Below are positions 44,023 through 51,844 of a DNA stretch of 64,000 nucleotides, in pieces (within the stretch, counting starts at the first letter, position 1; each line of letters opens with the position of its first letter). The position numbers and the translations under genes were made by a program. The notes under the pieces are model-generated. The model saw only the letters and a list, made by a program, of their open reading frames with translations, was not told the origin of the DNA and made no database searches. The stretch comes from Mariprofundus sp. UBA1536 (GTDB lineage Bacteria > Pseudomonadota > Zetaproteobacteria > Mariprofundales > Mariprofundaceae): NCBI GenBank assembly GCA_002323245.1, contig DCPU01000018.1, positions 190,734 through 254,733 on the forward strand, written 5' to 3'.

Positions 44023-45605
44023 AAGTTGGCTCCTACTTGTTGCTGGAGTTGTTGCTGCACAGCCTGAATGGGCAATACACCTTCATTGTAATCATTGGAA
44101 ATGGCTTGCGTAGAAATGGTGCCTTGTTTGATGGCTTCTAAAGCAACTGCCACGATTTGTGGATCAAACTGTGTGCCCGAGGCAAATTCAAGTTGTTCAG
44201 CACAAAATGATAACGGTTTGGCTTGACGGTAAACGCGGTGGGTGGTCATGGCATCAATGGCATCAGCTACGCAAACAATACGAGCTTCAAAGGGAATTTC
44301 AGTGCTGCCAATTTTATCAGGATAACCTTTGCCATCCCAACGTTCATGATGATGACGTACCATCAGGCGCTCGCGCACAAGGGTATCCATGTTTTTAAGA
44401 ATCGAGTCACCAATGGCGGGATGTGCTTTCATGATGGAGTACTCGTGATCAGTATAACGCCCAGGTTTAAGCAGCACGGAATCTGCGATGCCCACTTTGC
44501 CAATATCGTGGAGCAAACCACCTGTTTTGATGAGCTGAATGGTTTCATCATCCAAGCCCAATGCTTTGGCAAAAAGGACGGATAACTTGCTCACCCGTGA
44601 AGAATGGTCTTTGGTGTAACGATCGCGTGCTTCCAAGGAACGCACGAGTGCAATCAGCGTTTCATTCATGCTGCTGGCAAGGGCGGCGTGAACTGCGCGA
44701 TTATCGAGTAAGGTATCTAATTTTTTAATCAGCAAACCAAGCATATGTTTGGCTTCGCCTTCGATAGATTTGTTACCCATGCAATCGGTTAAACACAATA
44801 CGCCCATGGGGATGCCTTGTAAGTAAATAGGCACGCCAATAAAAGAGGTAACAGGAGTGCTTGGCCAGCAGGTACGTTTGTTGCCGTTTTTAGAGAATAT
44901 TTCGATAAACTCTTCCTCATCCATCAGTAACGGTGTGAAAGGCGTGTCATCGATTGGGCATGCATTGGGTGAAAAGTCAGCGTTTAGCCCTTGCGAGGCA
45001 ATGCGAATGAGTTTATGTGAATGGCGCTCGAACAAGGCGATATATCCACCTTTCGCATAGACCATGTCCATAGCCACGCCCAAGGCGCTGCTGCAAACAC
45101 TTGATACATCACGGTTTTTCGGGATTTCATCAAACATGCGATAGAGCAAGCCCAGCTTTCTATCCATCTCAAAAATTTCGGGTAATAGGCGGTTATCGTG
45201 TGTGGGTTTGTGAGGAGCTCCATCGGCTGTTTTGTTTTCCACCTCAAGCACCTTGCGCACACAATTGAGCAACACATCAGGATTAAAGGGTTTGGCCAAT
45301 ACATATTTGATATCCAAACTTTTGGCTTGGTTCAAATGTTTGGCGGATAAAAAGCCACTGATAAGTATTACGGGTGCAATGCTGACTTGTTGCGCTTTCA
45401 TTTTCGCAATCAAATCCAAGCTGCTACCATCACCCAAGCTGAGATCTGTGATAATCAGCGCCCAGCCTTTTTCAAGCAATTGTGTTTCAGCTTCTTTGAT
45501 ATTGATGGCTTGGGTGATTTGAATTTCGATGCCCAAGCTACGCATCACTTCGGAAATCACTTCACGGACTGCCGGTTGATCTTCAATGATTAGGATATCA
45601 TACAT
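44019..45605 (-). CDS. Response regulator with GAF and HD-GYP (c-di-GMP phosphodiesterase)
   Basis: The 528-residue protein has an N-terminal receiver (acidic IIEDQ, phospho-Asp in LIITDLSLGDG, Lys in LAKPFNP), a GAF domain (about residues 150-300) and a C-terminal HD-GYP domain with LLHDIGKVGI near 364 and HHERWDGKGYP near 418. HD-GYP enzymes hydrolyse c-di-GMP, so phosphorylation and/or a GAF ligand should control c-di-GMP breakdown. The preceding gene encodes a single receiver and overlaps by eight bases. Confidence 0.92.
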   Translation of the reverse strand: MYDILIIEDQPAVREVISEVMRSLGIEIQITQAINIKEAETQLLEKGWALIITDLSLGDGSSLDLIAKMKAQQVSIAPVILISGFLSAKHLNQAKSLDIKYVLAKPFNPDVLLNCVRKVLEVENKTADGAPHKPTHDNRLLPEIFEMDRKLGLLYRMFDEIPKNRDVSSVCSSALGVAMDMVYAKGGYIALFERHSHKLIRIASQGLNADFSPNACPIDDTPFTPLLMDEEEFIEIFSKNGNKRTCWPSTPVTSFIGVPIYLQGIPMGVLCLTDCMGNKSIEGEAKHMLGLLIKKLDTLLDNRAVHAALASSMNETLIALVRSLEARDRYTKDHSSRVSKLSVLFAKALGLDDETIQLIKTGGLLHDIGKVGIADSVLLKPGRYTDHEYSIMKAHPAIGDSILKNMDTLVRERLMVRHHHERWDGKGYPDKIGSTEIPFEARIVCVADAIDAMTTHRVYRQAKPLSFCAEQLEFASGTQFDPQIVAVALEAIKQGTISTQAISNDYNEGVLPIQAVQQQLQQQVGANL

Positions 45606-46104
45606 GGCCAGCCCTCACATTGCCTGCATAGGCTTTAATCGCCATAGGTTTACTTGCTTTATCAACATAGGGCAGGAATTGCTGGCTTTTACTTTCAACA
45701 GGCAAACTGGATTGGTACTGCAATTGACGCAGCAACGATTGATAACGCATGGCATTATCAAGGCGAACGCGAATCTCAGGCAGTTGAAAGGGTTTACTAA
45801 TAAAGTCATAGGCTCCTTGCTCCACTGCATGTATAGCATCTTCGATGCCAGAATAGCCGGTCATGAGTAAAACAAGGGTGCGGATAGGATCTTGATGGTT
45901 TTGTGCTAACAATGCCAAACCATCGGCGCCAGGCATCACGATGTCACTGAGGATAATATCGAAGTGTTCTTTTTTGAGTAAAGCTAAGGCGTCATCACCA
46001 CGATGAACAACGGTAGTATGGTAACCACTGCCACCAAGGTATTCTTCTAACAAGGCTGCAAGTGCCAAGTCATCCTCTGCAATGAGAAGGCGTGGCTCAA
46101 TCAA
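45598..46104 (-). CDS. Single-domain response regulator
   Basis: The 168-residue protein is one receiver domain (acidic IAEDD, phospho-Asp in ILSDIVMPG, Thr in LLMTGYSG, Lys in FISKPF) with a tail of about 45 residues without an output domain. It probably relays phosphate or binds a partner. It sits between the small upstream gene and the HD-GYP regulator, with overlapping or nearly touching ends; a cognate kinase is not adjacent. Confidence 0.88.
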   Translation of the reverse strand: MIEPRLLIAEDDLALAALLEEYLGGSGYHTTVVHRGDDALALLKKEHFDIILSDIVMPGADGLALLAQNHQDPIRTLVLLMTGYSGIEDAIHAVEQGAYDFISKPFQLPEIRVRLDNAMRYQSLLRQLQYQSSLPVESKSQQFLPYVDKASKPMAIKAYAGNVRAGHV

Positions 46105-46106
46105 GA

Positions 46107-46376
46107 TTATGTCCCTGAATTTTTATCGCTGGAATATAGCTTGAGCAGCTGATTTTCCAGTTCTTGTTGTTTAAAGCCAAATGAAGGGTAGGTGTTGTTT
46201 GCTTTGTCATCTGGTTTATCACTTGCAAGTAGATTTTGACGGGCAGCGTCAGAAATACTGACCTTGTCAGTGACAGGGGCGGCGCTTGATGTTGGCTTGG
46301 TCGTTACGGGTTCAGATCGTTGCTGCTGCAGCAAGCGATTGACTAACGCATCAGCTGGGCGAATTGTCATTGCCAT
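46107..46376 (-). CDS. Small protein heading the c-di-GMP operon
   Basis: The 89-residue protein starts at ATG (46376) with GGAGG seven bases upstream. It is polar and probably partly disordered: MAMTIRPADALVNRLLQQ, a Thr/Ser/Pro-rich linker, VSISDAARQNLLAS, and a C-terminal helix KQQELENQLLKLYSS. The VSISDAARQ element resembles the short segment found in FlgM-like and other flagellar small proteins, but that similarity is too short for a call. It lies two bases before the receiver gene and is clearly part of that operon. Confidence 0.7.
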   Translation of the reverse strand: MAMTIRPADALVNRLLQQQRSEPVTTKPTSSAAPVTDKVSISDAARQNLLASDKPDDKANNTYPSFGFKQQELENQLLKLYSSDKNSGT

Positions 46377-46498
46377 GTCATCCTCCAAGTTTATGAAAAT
46401 AAAAGTATTTCCATGTGTCTAAGGGGGAGAGTCATCCAAAACTCGTACCCGCTCAACATAAACTATCGGTAGAAACCCCTCCGACTTTACTATTTATT

Positions 46499-47770
46499 TC
46501 ACTTTTTTGTCTTTTTCGGTTTCTTGGCTTTGGTCTTGGATTTTTTCTTTTGTTTGTACACTTCATCGGTGTCGATAATCAACTGACGAAGGCTTTGTAA
46601 ATCCTCAACGGGCGCTTTGGGAATGGTGGTTTGCTGATAGTCGCGTTTGGTCACTTTCAGTGGCTCGATGGGTTTATTTAGAAAGGTTTGAATGGTGGTA
46701 AGCAGCTCTTTTTCTTCTTCGCTGCAAAAGGAAATAGCGATGCCTTTGTTGATGCCTCGTCCTGTGCGCCCTACGCGGTGCACATAATTTTCGGCGCGTT
46801 CAGGTAAATCATAATTGATGACAAAATCCACGCCTTCGATATCAATGCCGCGTGCGCTGACATCGGTGGCAATCAAGAGTTTACCTTCACCTTGTTTAAA
46901 GCCTGCCATCACTGCCATGCGTTCATCCTGGTCTTTATCACCATGAATGGTTTCGCTTGGAATATTTACCCGCGCCATGGCTTTGGCCACGCGCTCAGCT
47001 CGTACGCGGGTGCGCACAAAGACAATAATACGGCTATCGGGATTTTCATGGATAAAGCGCTCAAGGAAAAAGCGTTTGTCATCTTGGGCCACATCCATCA
47101 CAAAATGGGAGATATTTTTCGATACTTTATCTTTGGGTGCCACTTGAATACGAATGGCTTCGGATTTCACTTGCGAGTACGCCAGCTTCTTAATTTCATC
47201 ATTGATGGTAGCCGAAAAGAACAGGGTTTGGTGTTTGGCAGGAATCATCTTTTTGATGTATTTGATATCTTCAATAAAGCCCAAATCCAGCATGTGGTCG
47301 GCTTCATCAAGTACAAGCGTGCTCACACCCAACAGGCCAAGCACACCTTGATTGATGAGGTCAAACATGCGTCCTGGGGTGGCAATCAAGATGTCGATAC
47401 CATCCTGGAGTTTGATGATTTGTTGTTCTTGCTCCACGCCGCCATACAAGGCAAAGGTTTTGACGCGGGTGTGTTTGGCCAGCTTATCAAAGACTTCACC
47501 AATTTGTTGTGCAAGCTCTCTGGTAGGAGCCATGACAATACATTTGATGCCATAAGAGCGTTTACTGCTTTTGAATTTGTGGATTTTATCAATCACTGGG
47601 ATGGCAAAAGCAGCCGTTTTTCCTGTACCCGTTTGGGCAATGGCCAACACATCTTCACCAGCTAAAATGGAAGGGATGGATTTAAATTGGATATCAGTTG
47701 GGCGTTTAAAGCCCAATTTATCGAGATTGTTTTTGATATCATCAGAGATGTGGTATTGCTCAAACTTCAT
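46499..47770 (-). CDS. rhlE: DEAD-box ATP-dependent RNA helicase (RhlE type)
   Basis: The 423-residue protein has Q-motif FKRPTDIQ, Walker A AQTGTGKT, PTRELAQQ, DEAD (LDEADHMLDLGF), SAT and HRVGRTGR, all intact, then a short lysine-rich tail (KKKSKTKAKKPKKTKK) likely to bind RNA. RhlE-like enzymes act in ribosome assembly or RNA turnover. The subfamily label is less certain than the helicase call. Confidence 0.87.
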   Translation of the reverse strand: MKFEQYHISDDIKNNLDKLGFKRPTDIQFKSIPSILAGEDVLAIAQTGTGKTAAFAIPVIDKIHKFKSSKRSYGIKCIVMAPTRELAQQIGEVFDKLAKHTRVKTFALYGGVEQEQQIIKLQDGIDILIATPGRMFDLINQGVLGLLGVSTLVLDEADHMLDLGFIEDIKYIKKMIPAKHQTLFFSATINDEIKKLAYSQVKSEAIRIQVAPKDKVSKNISHFVMDVAQDDKRFFLERFIHENPDSRIIVFVRTRVRAERVAKAMARVNIPSETIHGDKDQDERMAVMAGFKQGEGKLLIATDVSARGIDIEGVDFVINYDLPERAENYVHRVGRTGRGINKGIAISFCSEEEKELLTTIQTFLNKPIEPLKVTKRDYQQTTIPKAPVEDLQSLRQLIIDTDEVYKQKKKSKTKAKKPKKTKK

Positions 47771-47877
47771 GGGGAACCCTCGTTGTGGAGGCTGTATATT
47801 AGCGGCGGAATTTATTCGTGCATTATATCTTAAGATTTCTCGGCTTGTTTTGGAGACAGCTTGGGTTGGTAGAGCTT

Positions 47878-47903
47878 GTTACTTTCGTGTGCTCAAAAGT
47901 AAC
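47878..47903. repeat. Short inverted repeat
   Basis: GTTACTTT at 47878-47885 and AAAGTAAC at 47896-47903 form an 8-bp perfect stem around a 10-base loop. It lies in the gene-free region upstream of the helicase gene. Function unknown; it could be one end of a dispersed repeat. Confidence 0.5.
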
Positions 47904-48129
47904 ATATAAATCAGCAAAATAGGGAACTAGACGTAAGAAATGCGGGGCATGCCCAAAGTGCTATGCAAGGCGCGAATTATAAATCGCAGCTTACGCAGAA
48001 GTCTATTTCCTTCACTTACATCCAGAGATAGGGCGCGTGATACGGGGCTATTTCTTTTTAGGGCTGTGGTTCTAACGTAGCTGCAACAAGGGTACGAGCC
48101 TCAAAAAACTTTGCGTACTTCGCGGTCCC

Positions 48130-48161
48130 AAAAAAAACGACCCCACAAAGGAGGCCGTTTT
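48130..48161 (-). terminator. Terminator after the peroxiredoxin gene
   Basis: Read on the minus strand, AAACGGCC ... GGTCGTTT forms a stem of about 8 bp (one G-T pair) around a C/T-rich loop and is followed by a run of T (plus-strand A run at 48130-48137). It lies about 22-50 bases after the peroxiredoxin stop. Confidence 0.75.
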
Positions 48162-48183
48162 AAAGTTTGAGCTTGGGTTCGAT

Positions 48184-48831
48184 TTACAGCTTGTCGCCTT
48201 CGCTTGCTAGGTAAGATGCGACGCCAGCAGCATCAGGTTTCATACCTTTATCGCCTTTGTTCCAACCAGCCGGGCAAACTTCGCCGTGCTCTTCAGTGAA
48301 CTGCAAGGTATCAATCATGCGCAACATTTCGTCAACGTTACGACCCAATGGCAAATCGTTGACCACTTGGTGGCGAACAACGCCAGCTTTGTCAATCAAG
48401 AAAGAACCACGAAGTGCTACATCGCCACCCAATAAATGGTATTGATCGCCTTCATCATCTTCCACAGTCATGTTGCCCATCAATACATCGTAGTCAGCTG
48501 CGATGGTTTTGGTGATGTCTGCGACCAATGGGTAAGCCACTGGGCCAATGCCACCGTCTTTAACAGCAGTGTTGCGCCATGCAACATGGCTGAATTGTGA
48601 GTCGACTGAACAACCAATCACTTGTACGCCACGTGCTTCGAATTCTTTGATGCGATGATCAAAAGCAATCAATTCACTTGGGCAAACAAATGTGAAGTCG
48701 AGGGGATAAAAGAACAATACGATTTCTTTGCCAGCATAATCCGACAAAGAGAAATTTTCGTTGATGCTGCCATCAGCCATAACTGCTGTTGCAGTGAAAT
48801 CTGGTGCATCTTTTCCTACTAATACGCTCAT
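48184..48831 (-). CDS. 2-Cys peroxiredoxin (AhpC/Prx1 type)
   Basis: Thiol peroxidase for H2O2 and alkyl hydroperoxides. The 215-residue protein from the ATG at 48831 has AAGGAG upstream, the peroxidatic Cys50 in DFTFVCPSE and the resolving Cys near residue 182 in GEVCPAGW. Both are intact, so a dimeric typical 2-Cys enzyme is expected. The open frame continues 27 codons upstream but without family similarity. No ahpF or thioredoxin gene is adjacent. Confidence 0.93.
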   Translation of the reverse strand: MSVLVGKDAPDFTATAVMADGSINENFSLSDYAGKEIVLFFYPLDFTFVCPSELIAFDHRIKEFEARGVQVIGCSVDSQFSHVAWRNTAVKDGGIGPVAYPLVADITKTIAADYDVLMGNMTVEDDEGDQYHLLGGDVALRGSFLIDKAGVVRHQVVNDLPLGRNVDEMLRMIDTLQFTEEHGEVCPAGWNKGDKGMKPDAAGVASYLASEGDKL

Positions 48832-48852
48832 GTGAAGACTCCTTAAATTAAT

Positions 48853-48866
48853 GTAACCAATGTTAC
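48853..48866. promoter_or_regulatory. GTAAC-N4-GTTAC palindrome upstream of peroxiredoxin
   Basis: A perfect 5-bp inverted repeat with a four-base spacer lies 22 bases before the peroxiredoxin start, between its likely promoter and ribosome site. It could be an operator for a dimeric regulator, but no regulator gene is adjacent and the repeat is short. Confidence 0.3.
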
Positions 48867-48920
48867 GTCTGGCGAGACCATAACATTTTTTTGGGGCTAA
48901 ACGTAACCACAAAAACGCTA

Positions 48921-48945
48921 AGCTTTATTCAATGGGTGAATGAAG
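48921..48945 (-). terminator. Terminator after ffh
   Basis: On the minus strand GCTTCATTCA and TGAATAAAGC pair over 10 positions with one mismatch around a five-base loop, three bases after the ffh stop, and the stem is followed by TTAGCGTTTTTG. A reasonable intrinsic terminator. Confidence 0.6.
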
Positions 48946-48947
48946 CA

Positions 48948-50306
48948 TTAAAACTTTGGCATACCCGGCATGCCGCCCAAGCCCATCTTGCCAGCCATAG
49001 CTTGCATCATGCGTTTGCCGCCGCTGCCTTTCATTTTTTTCATCATTTTTTGCATTTGTGCAAATTGTTTGAGCATCTTATTGATCTCTTGGATGGAGGT
49101 GCCAGAGCCAGAGGCAATGCGTTTTTTGCGGCTGCCGCTGATGATTTTTGGATATTGGCGCTCTTTTGGTGTCATCGAATACACCATGGCTTGCATACGT
49201 TTGATGGGTTTATCGTCCACTTGTTTTAACGCTTCTTGGGGGATATTCATACCAGGCATCATTTTCATGATGCTGCTGATGCCACCCATATTCTGCATTT
49301 GACCCATTTGCTCAGCAAAATCCATTAAATCAAAATTACCCTTCTTGATTTTGCTTGCAGCTTTAAGCGCCACTTCCTTATCAATCGTGGCTTCCATTTT
49401 TTCAACAAGGCCAACAATGTCGCCTTGGCCCAAAATGCGGCCCGCCATACGCTCAGGATCAAACAATTCAAAGGCATCAAGCTTTTCGCCTGTACCAATA
49501 TAACGTACAGGCACGCCTGTGCTTGCAGCCACTGAAAGCGCTGCACCACCACGCATATCCGCATCGGTTTTGGACATGATGCAACCTGTGAGGTTGACTG
49601 ATTTGTGGAAATTTTCAGCAATTTCAAGCGCGGTTTGACCCGTCATGGCGTCGAGCACCAATAATCGTTCACTGGCGCTCACGGCTTTGTTTACCGACTC
49701 GATTTCAGCCATCAAGCTGTTATCCAACACTTGGCGACCAGCCGTATCCAGAATCAAGACATGATGTCCGCCAAGGCGGGCTTGTTTGAGGGCAGAGATG
49801 GCCATGGCTTCAGGCGTTGAACCTTCGCCTGTTAAATAGGGTACATCGGCGCGTTCTGCCAAACGTTGCAACTGCTCACGTGCAGCAGGGCGGGTGGCAT
49901 CCACCGAAGTCACGGCAACCTTTTTACCTTGTTGCATCAATAAGCGTGCAAGTTTACCTGCAGTCGTGGTTTTACCCGCACCTTGTAAACCACAAAGCAA
50001 AATTACGGACGGGATTTTTGAAGTGTCTAAATTGCGGCGTTGCCCACCAAGGGTTGCTGCCAAAGCATCATGAAGAATCTTGATAATAACATGCCCAGGC
50101 TGAAGGCTTTTCGCTACATCTGCGCCCAGCGCTTGTTCACGCACAGTGGCCAATAAATCTCGCACCACAGGCAGGGCAACATCGGCCTCAAGCAAAGCAA
50201 GGCGCATTTCGCGTAAAGTGGCATCAAGATCTGCTTCATTCACGCGTGTCGTGCCGCGAAGTTTGTTGGCAATGCTACCGAGTTTACTGGTGAGGTTATC
50301 AAACAT
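48948..50306 (-). CDS. ffh: Signal recognition particle protein Ffh (SRP54)
   Basis: GTPase that binds signal peptides and 4.5S RNA and delivers ribosomes to the membrane. The 452-residue protein has the helical N domain, the G domain with GLQGAGKTTTAGK, DTAGR and TKTDADMRGGAAL-like (here SKTDADMRGGAAL), and a Met-rich M domain ending in a Met/Gly/Lys-rich tail. The usual neighbours rpsP-rimM-trmD do not follow. Confidence 0.96.
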   Translation of the reverse strand: MFDNLTSKLGSIANKLRGTTRVNEADLDATLREMRLALLEADVALPVVRDLLATVREQALGADVAKSLQPGHVIIKILHDALAATLGGQRRNLDTSKIPSVILLCGLQGAGKTTTAGKLARLLMQQGKKVAVTSVDATRPAAREQLQRLAERADVPYLTGEGSTPEAMAISALKQARLGGHHVLILDTAGRQVLDNSLMAEIESVNKAVSASERLLVLDAMTGQTALEIAENFHKSVNLTGCIMSKTDADMRGGAALSVAASTGVPVRYIGTGEKLDAFELFDPERMAGRILGQGDIVGLVEKMEATIDKEVALKAASKIKKGNFDLMDFAEQMGQMQNMGGISSIMKMMPGMNIPQEALKQVDDKPIKRMQAMVYSMTPKERQYPKIISGSRKKRIASGSGTSIQEINKMLKQFAQMQKMMKKMKGSGGKRMMQAMAGKMGLGGMPGMPKF

Positions 50307-50550
50307 GAGTGTGTCTCGCTTTTAAAGAAAATATCAAGCACGCTAATTTACGAGCATCACGCCACTTTGCAACTTTAGGGGTGGTATTGGTTTGCTGGAA
50401 AGGAATCCTCAACTAAGATAAAGACAAAAGTAGCCTCTCGCGTTTTTATTGTTTCATGGGTTATCTTTGATACGTTTAATTCCTAACATTCAAGAGAAAA
50501 GTATTGTATGATGAGTGGGTTACAGGAATCGTAGGTATGAGGGGAAACGA

Positions 50551-51018
50551 ATGATTTATAAATACAGTGTCATGGTGTTTGCTAGTTTCAGTTTGTTGGT
50601 GAGTCATGTCTGCTTGGCTGATGATTTTATGAAAGGAAAAGCGTTGGTGGGTGAGCAATGTTTAAGTTGTCATGATGCCAATCTTGATCCGCCAGTTGCG
50701 CCGCCGCTTTTTGGTGTTCAAAACAATTATATGCGCTTTGCAGGTGATAAAGAGTCTTTCGTTGCCAAGATGACTGCATTTACCATGGCGCCCACGGCAG
50801 AAGGCGCGCTGATGACAAAGGCGGTTGAAGCAATGGGTGTGATGCCGAATTTGGAATTTGTTGAAGAAGAAGTGCGCTTGATGGCGGCTTATATCTACGA
50901 TGAACATTTTGCACCGCCTTGTAACCATTGGTTGGCGGGCATGAAGATTGCCATGGCTAAGGGTGATATGGTGCATTACAAACAAGATAAGAAACGCTAC
51001 CAAAACATGTGTGAATAA
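50551..51018 (+). CDS. Small exported c-type cytochrome
   Basis: The 155-residue precursor starts at ATG 50551 with GAGGGG upstream and has a signal peptide (VMVFASFSLLVSHVCLA). A single heme site CLSCH lies near residue 39, and likely axial Met residues are in the KMTAFTMAP and MGVMPNLEF segments. After the MAAYIYDEHF end of a normal cytochrome c fold there is an extra tail (PPCNHWLAGMKIAMAKGDM ... YQNMCE) of about 37 residues with two more Cys. The 3' part of this gene recurs as a decayed copy at 51943-52119. Confidence 0.85.
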   Translation: MIYKYSVMVFASFSLLVSHVCLADDFMKGKALVGEQCLSCHDANLDPPVAPPLFGVQNNYMRFAGDKESFVAKMTAFTMAPTAEGALMTKAVEAMGVMPNLEFVEEEVRLMAAYIYDEHFAPPCNHWLAGMKIAMAKGDMVHYKQDKKRYQNMCE

Positions 51019-51037
51019 CCGTTAGGTTGGTTCTAAA

Positions 51038-51090
51038 TCTAAGAATGACTGTAAGAACAACATTTTGATGTTCTTACAGTCATTCTTAGA
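51038..51090. repeat. Perfect 22-bp inverted repeat (hairpin)
   Basis: The arms 51038-51059 and 51069-51090 are exact reverse complements over 22 bp, with a nine-base loop (ACATTTTGA). It begins 19 bases after the cytochrome stop. No long T tract follows on either strand, and the stem is AT-rich and far longer than a usual terminator. It may be a strong mRNA 3' barrier, a terminus or recombination site of a mobile element, or a small RNA. Confidence 0.85.
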
Positions 51091-51238
51091 ATAAAAGAGA
51101 AACTTGATAAAAATGCACTCTATACTCATTTGACTTATTATTTTTCATCAACTATTAAATGTATTAGCGTTTTGCTTGCATACTAAACCATGTATTTTAG
51201 AAATAAGAGGTTTGCTATTCGGTAAAAAAGGAGGGGGG

Positions 51239-51844
51239 ATGATTAATAGAATTGATGTAAAAGAAGGCCAAGATGGTAATGAAACAATACCTATAGCATG
51301 GAGAATTTCCATTGAAAATGCAGATGTGCGCGCCCGTGAACTATTAGAATTGCTATCTGCGGACTTAGATTCCATTTACAACCAATCAGGCACAGGGTCT
51401 ACGCAAAGTGCTAGGCGAGTAGCAGCTTGGAATGCGAATACAAATATTGTCCGTTGGTTTGGTGCATCGCGCGTGAATAGTCAACAAATTAGCTATGTGA
51501 TCAGGCGTGTTCAAAAAATTGTAAAAAACCTGGATGATGGTGTTGTTTATGTGGTGATTAAGGAGCAATCAGGAAAAAAATCTCATAATTGCAATGCTAC
51601 TACATCTGCCTATGTGATACCGCCCTTTGGGAACAAAATTCACCTATGCCCTATTTGGTTTGGCCATTCTTTGGATGTGCAAGCTTCTTTAATAGCACAT
51701 GAAATAGTGCATAAATTGGGCTTTCTCGGAAAAATACATCACGGTGGAACAAGTAAGGGTGATGCTCTGACTAGAGCGATTGATCACCCTTCAGATGCGC
51801 GCAAGTCTCCGTATAATTACCAATATTTACTTCAGGAGTATTAA
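51239..51844 (+). CDS. Aspzincin (M35/Lys-specific type) metallopeptidase
   Basis: The 201-residue protein starts at ATG 51239 after AAAGGAGG. It matches the aspzincin domain in order: WFGASRVNSQQISYVIRRV, a Cys-bearing loop HNCNATTSAYVIPP, IHLCPIWFG, the zinc site HEIVHKLG and the third-ligand motif GGTSKGDALTRA, then the family end YNYQYLLQEY (compare NADSYAYF). No signal peptide is seen, which is unusual for this mostly secreted family. The coding sequence is AT-rich with many AGA, AGG and ATA codons unlike its neighbours, suggesting transfer. It is bracketed by the cytochrome gene and its decayed copy. An in-frame TTG at 51176 would add 21 residues. Confidence 0.8.
   Translation: MINRIDVKEGQDGNETIPIAWRISIENADVRARELLELLSADLDSIYNQSGTGSTQSARRVAAWNANTNIVRWFGASRVNSQQISYVIRRVQKIVKNLDDGVVYVVIKEQSGKKSHNCNATTSAYVIPPFGNKIHLCPIWFGHSLDVQASLIAHEIVHKLGFLGKIHHGGTSKGDALTRAIDHPSDARKSPYNYQYLLQEY

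Larger units (their letters stand above)
47771..48183. other. 413-base region without a gene
   Basis: Between the helicase start and the peroxiredoxin stop I find a short inverted repeat (47878-47903), a peroxiredoxin terminator (48130-48161), and one minus-strand frame that is open for 57 codons (48100 to a stop at 47927) but has no ATG or GTG near its beginning. Parts look like other intergenic repeats, but this cannot be shown from one copy. The promoter of the helicase gene should also be here. Confidence 0.5.

Noticed and set aside
46892..47665. 257-codon plus-strand frame antisense to the DEAD-box helicase
   Set aside because: The helicase is fully conserved in the other strand and the antisense product resembles no family.
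47927..48100. 57-codon minus-strand open frame as a protein gene
   Set aside because: No ATG or GTG near its start and no ribosome site; kept only as a repeat candidate.
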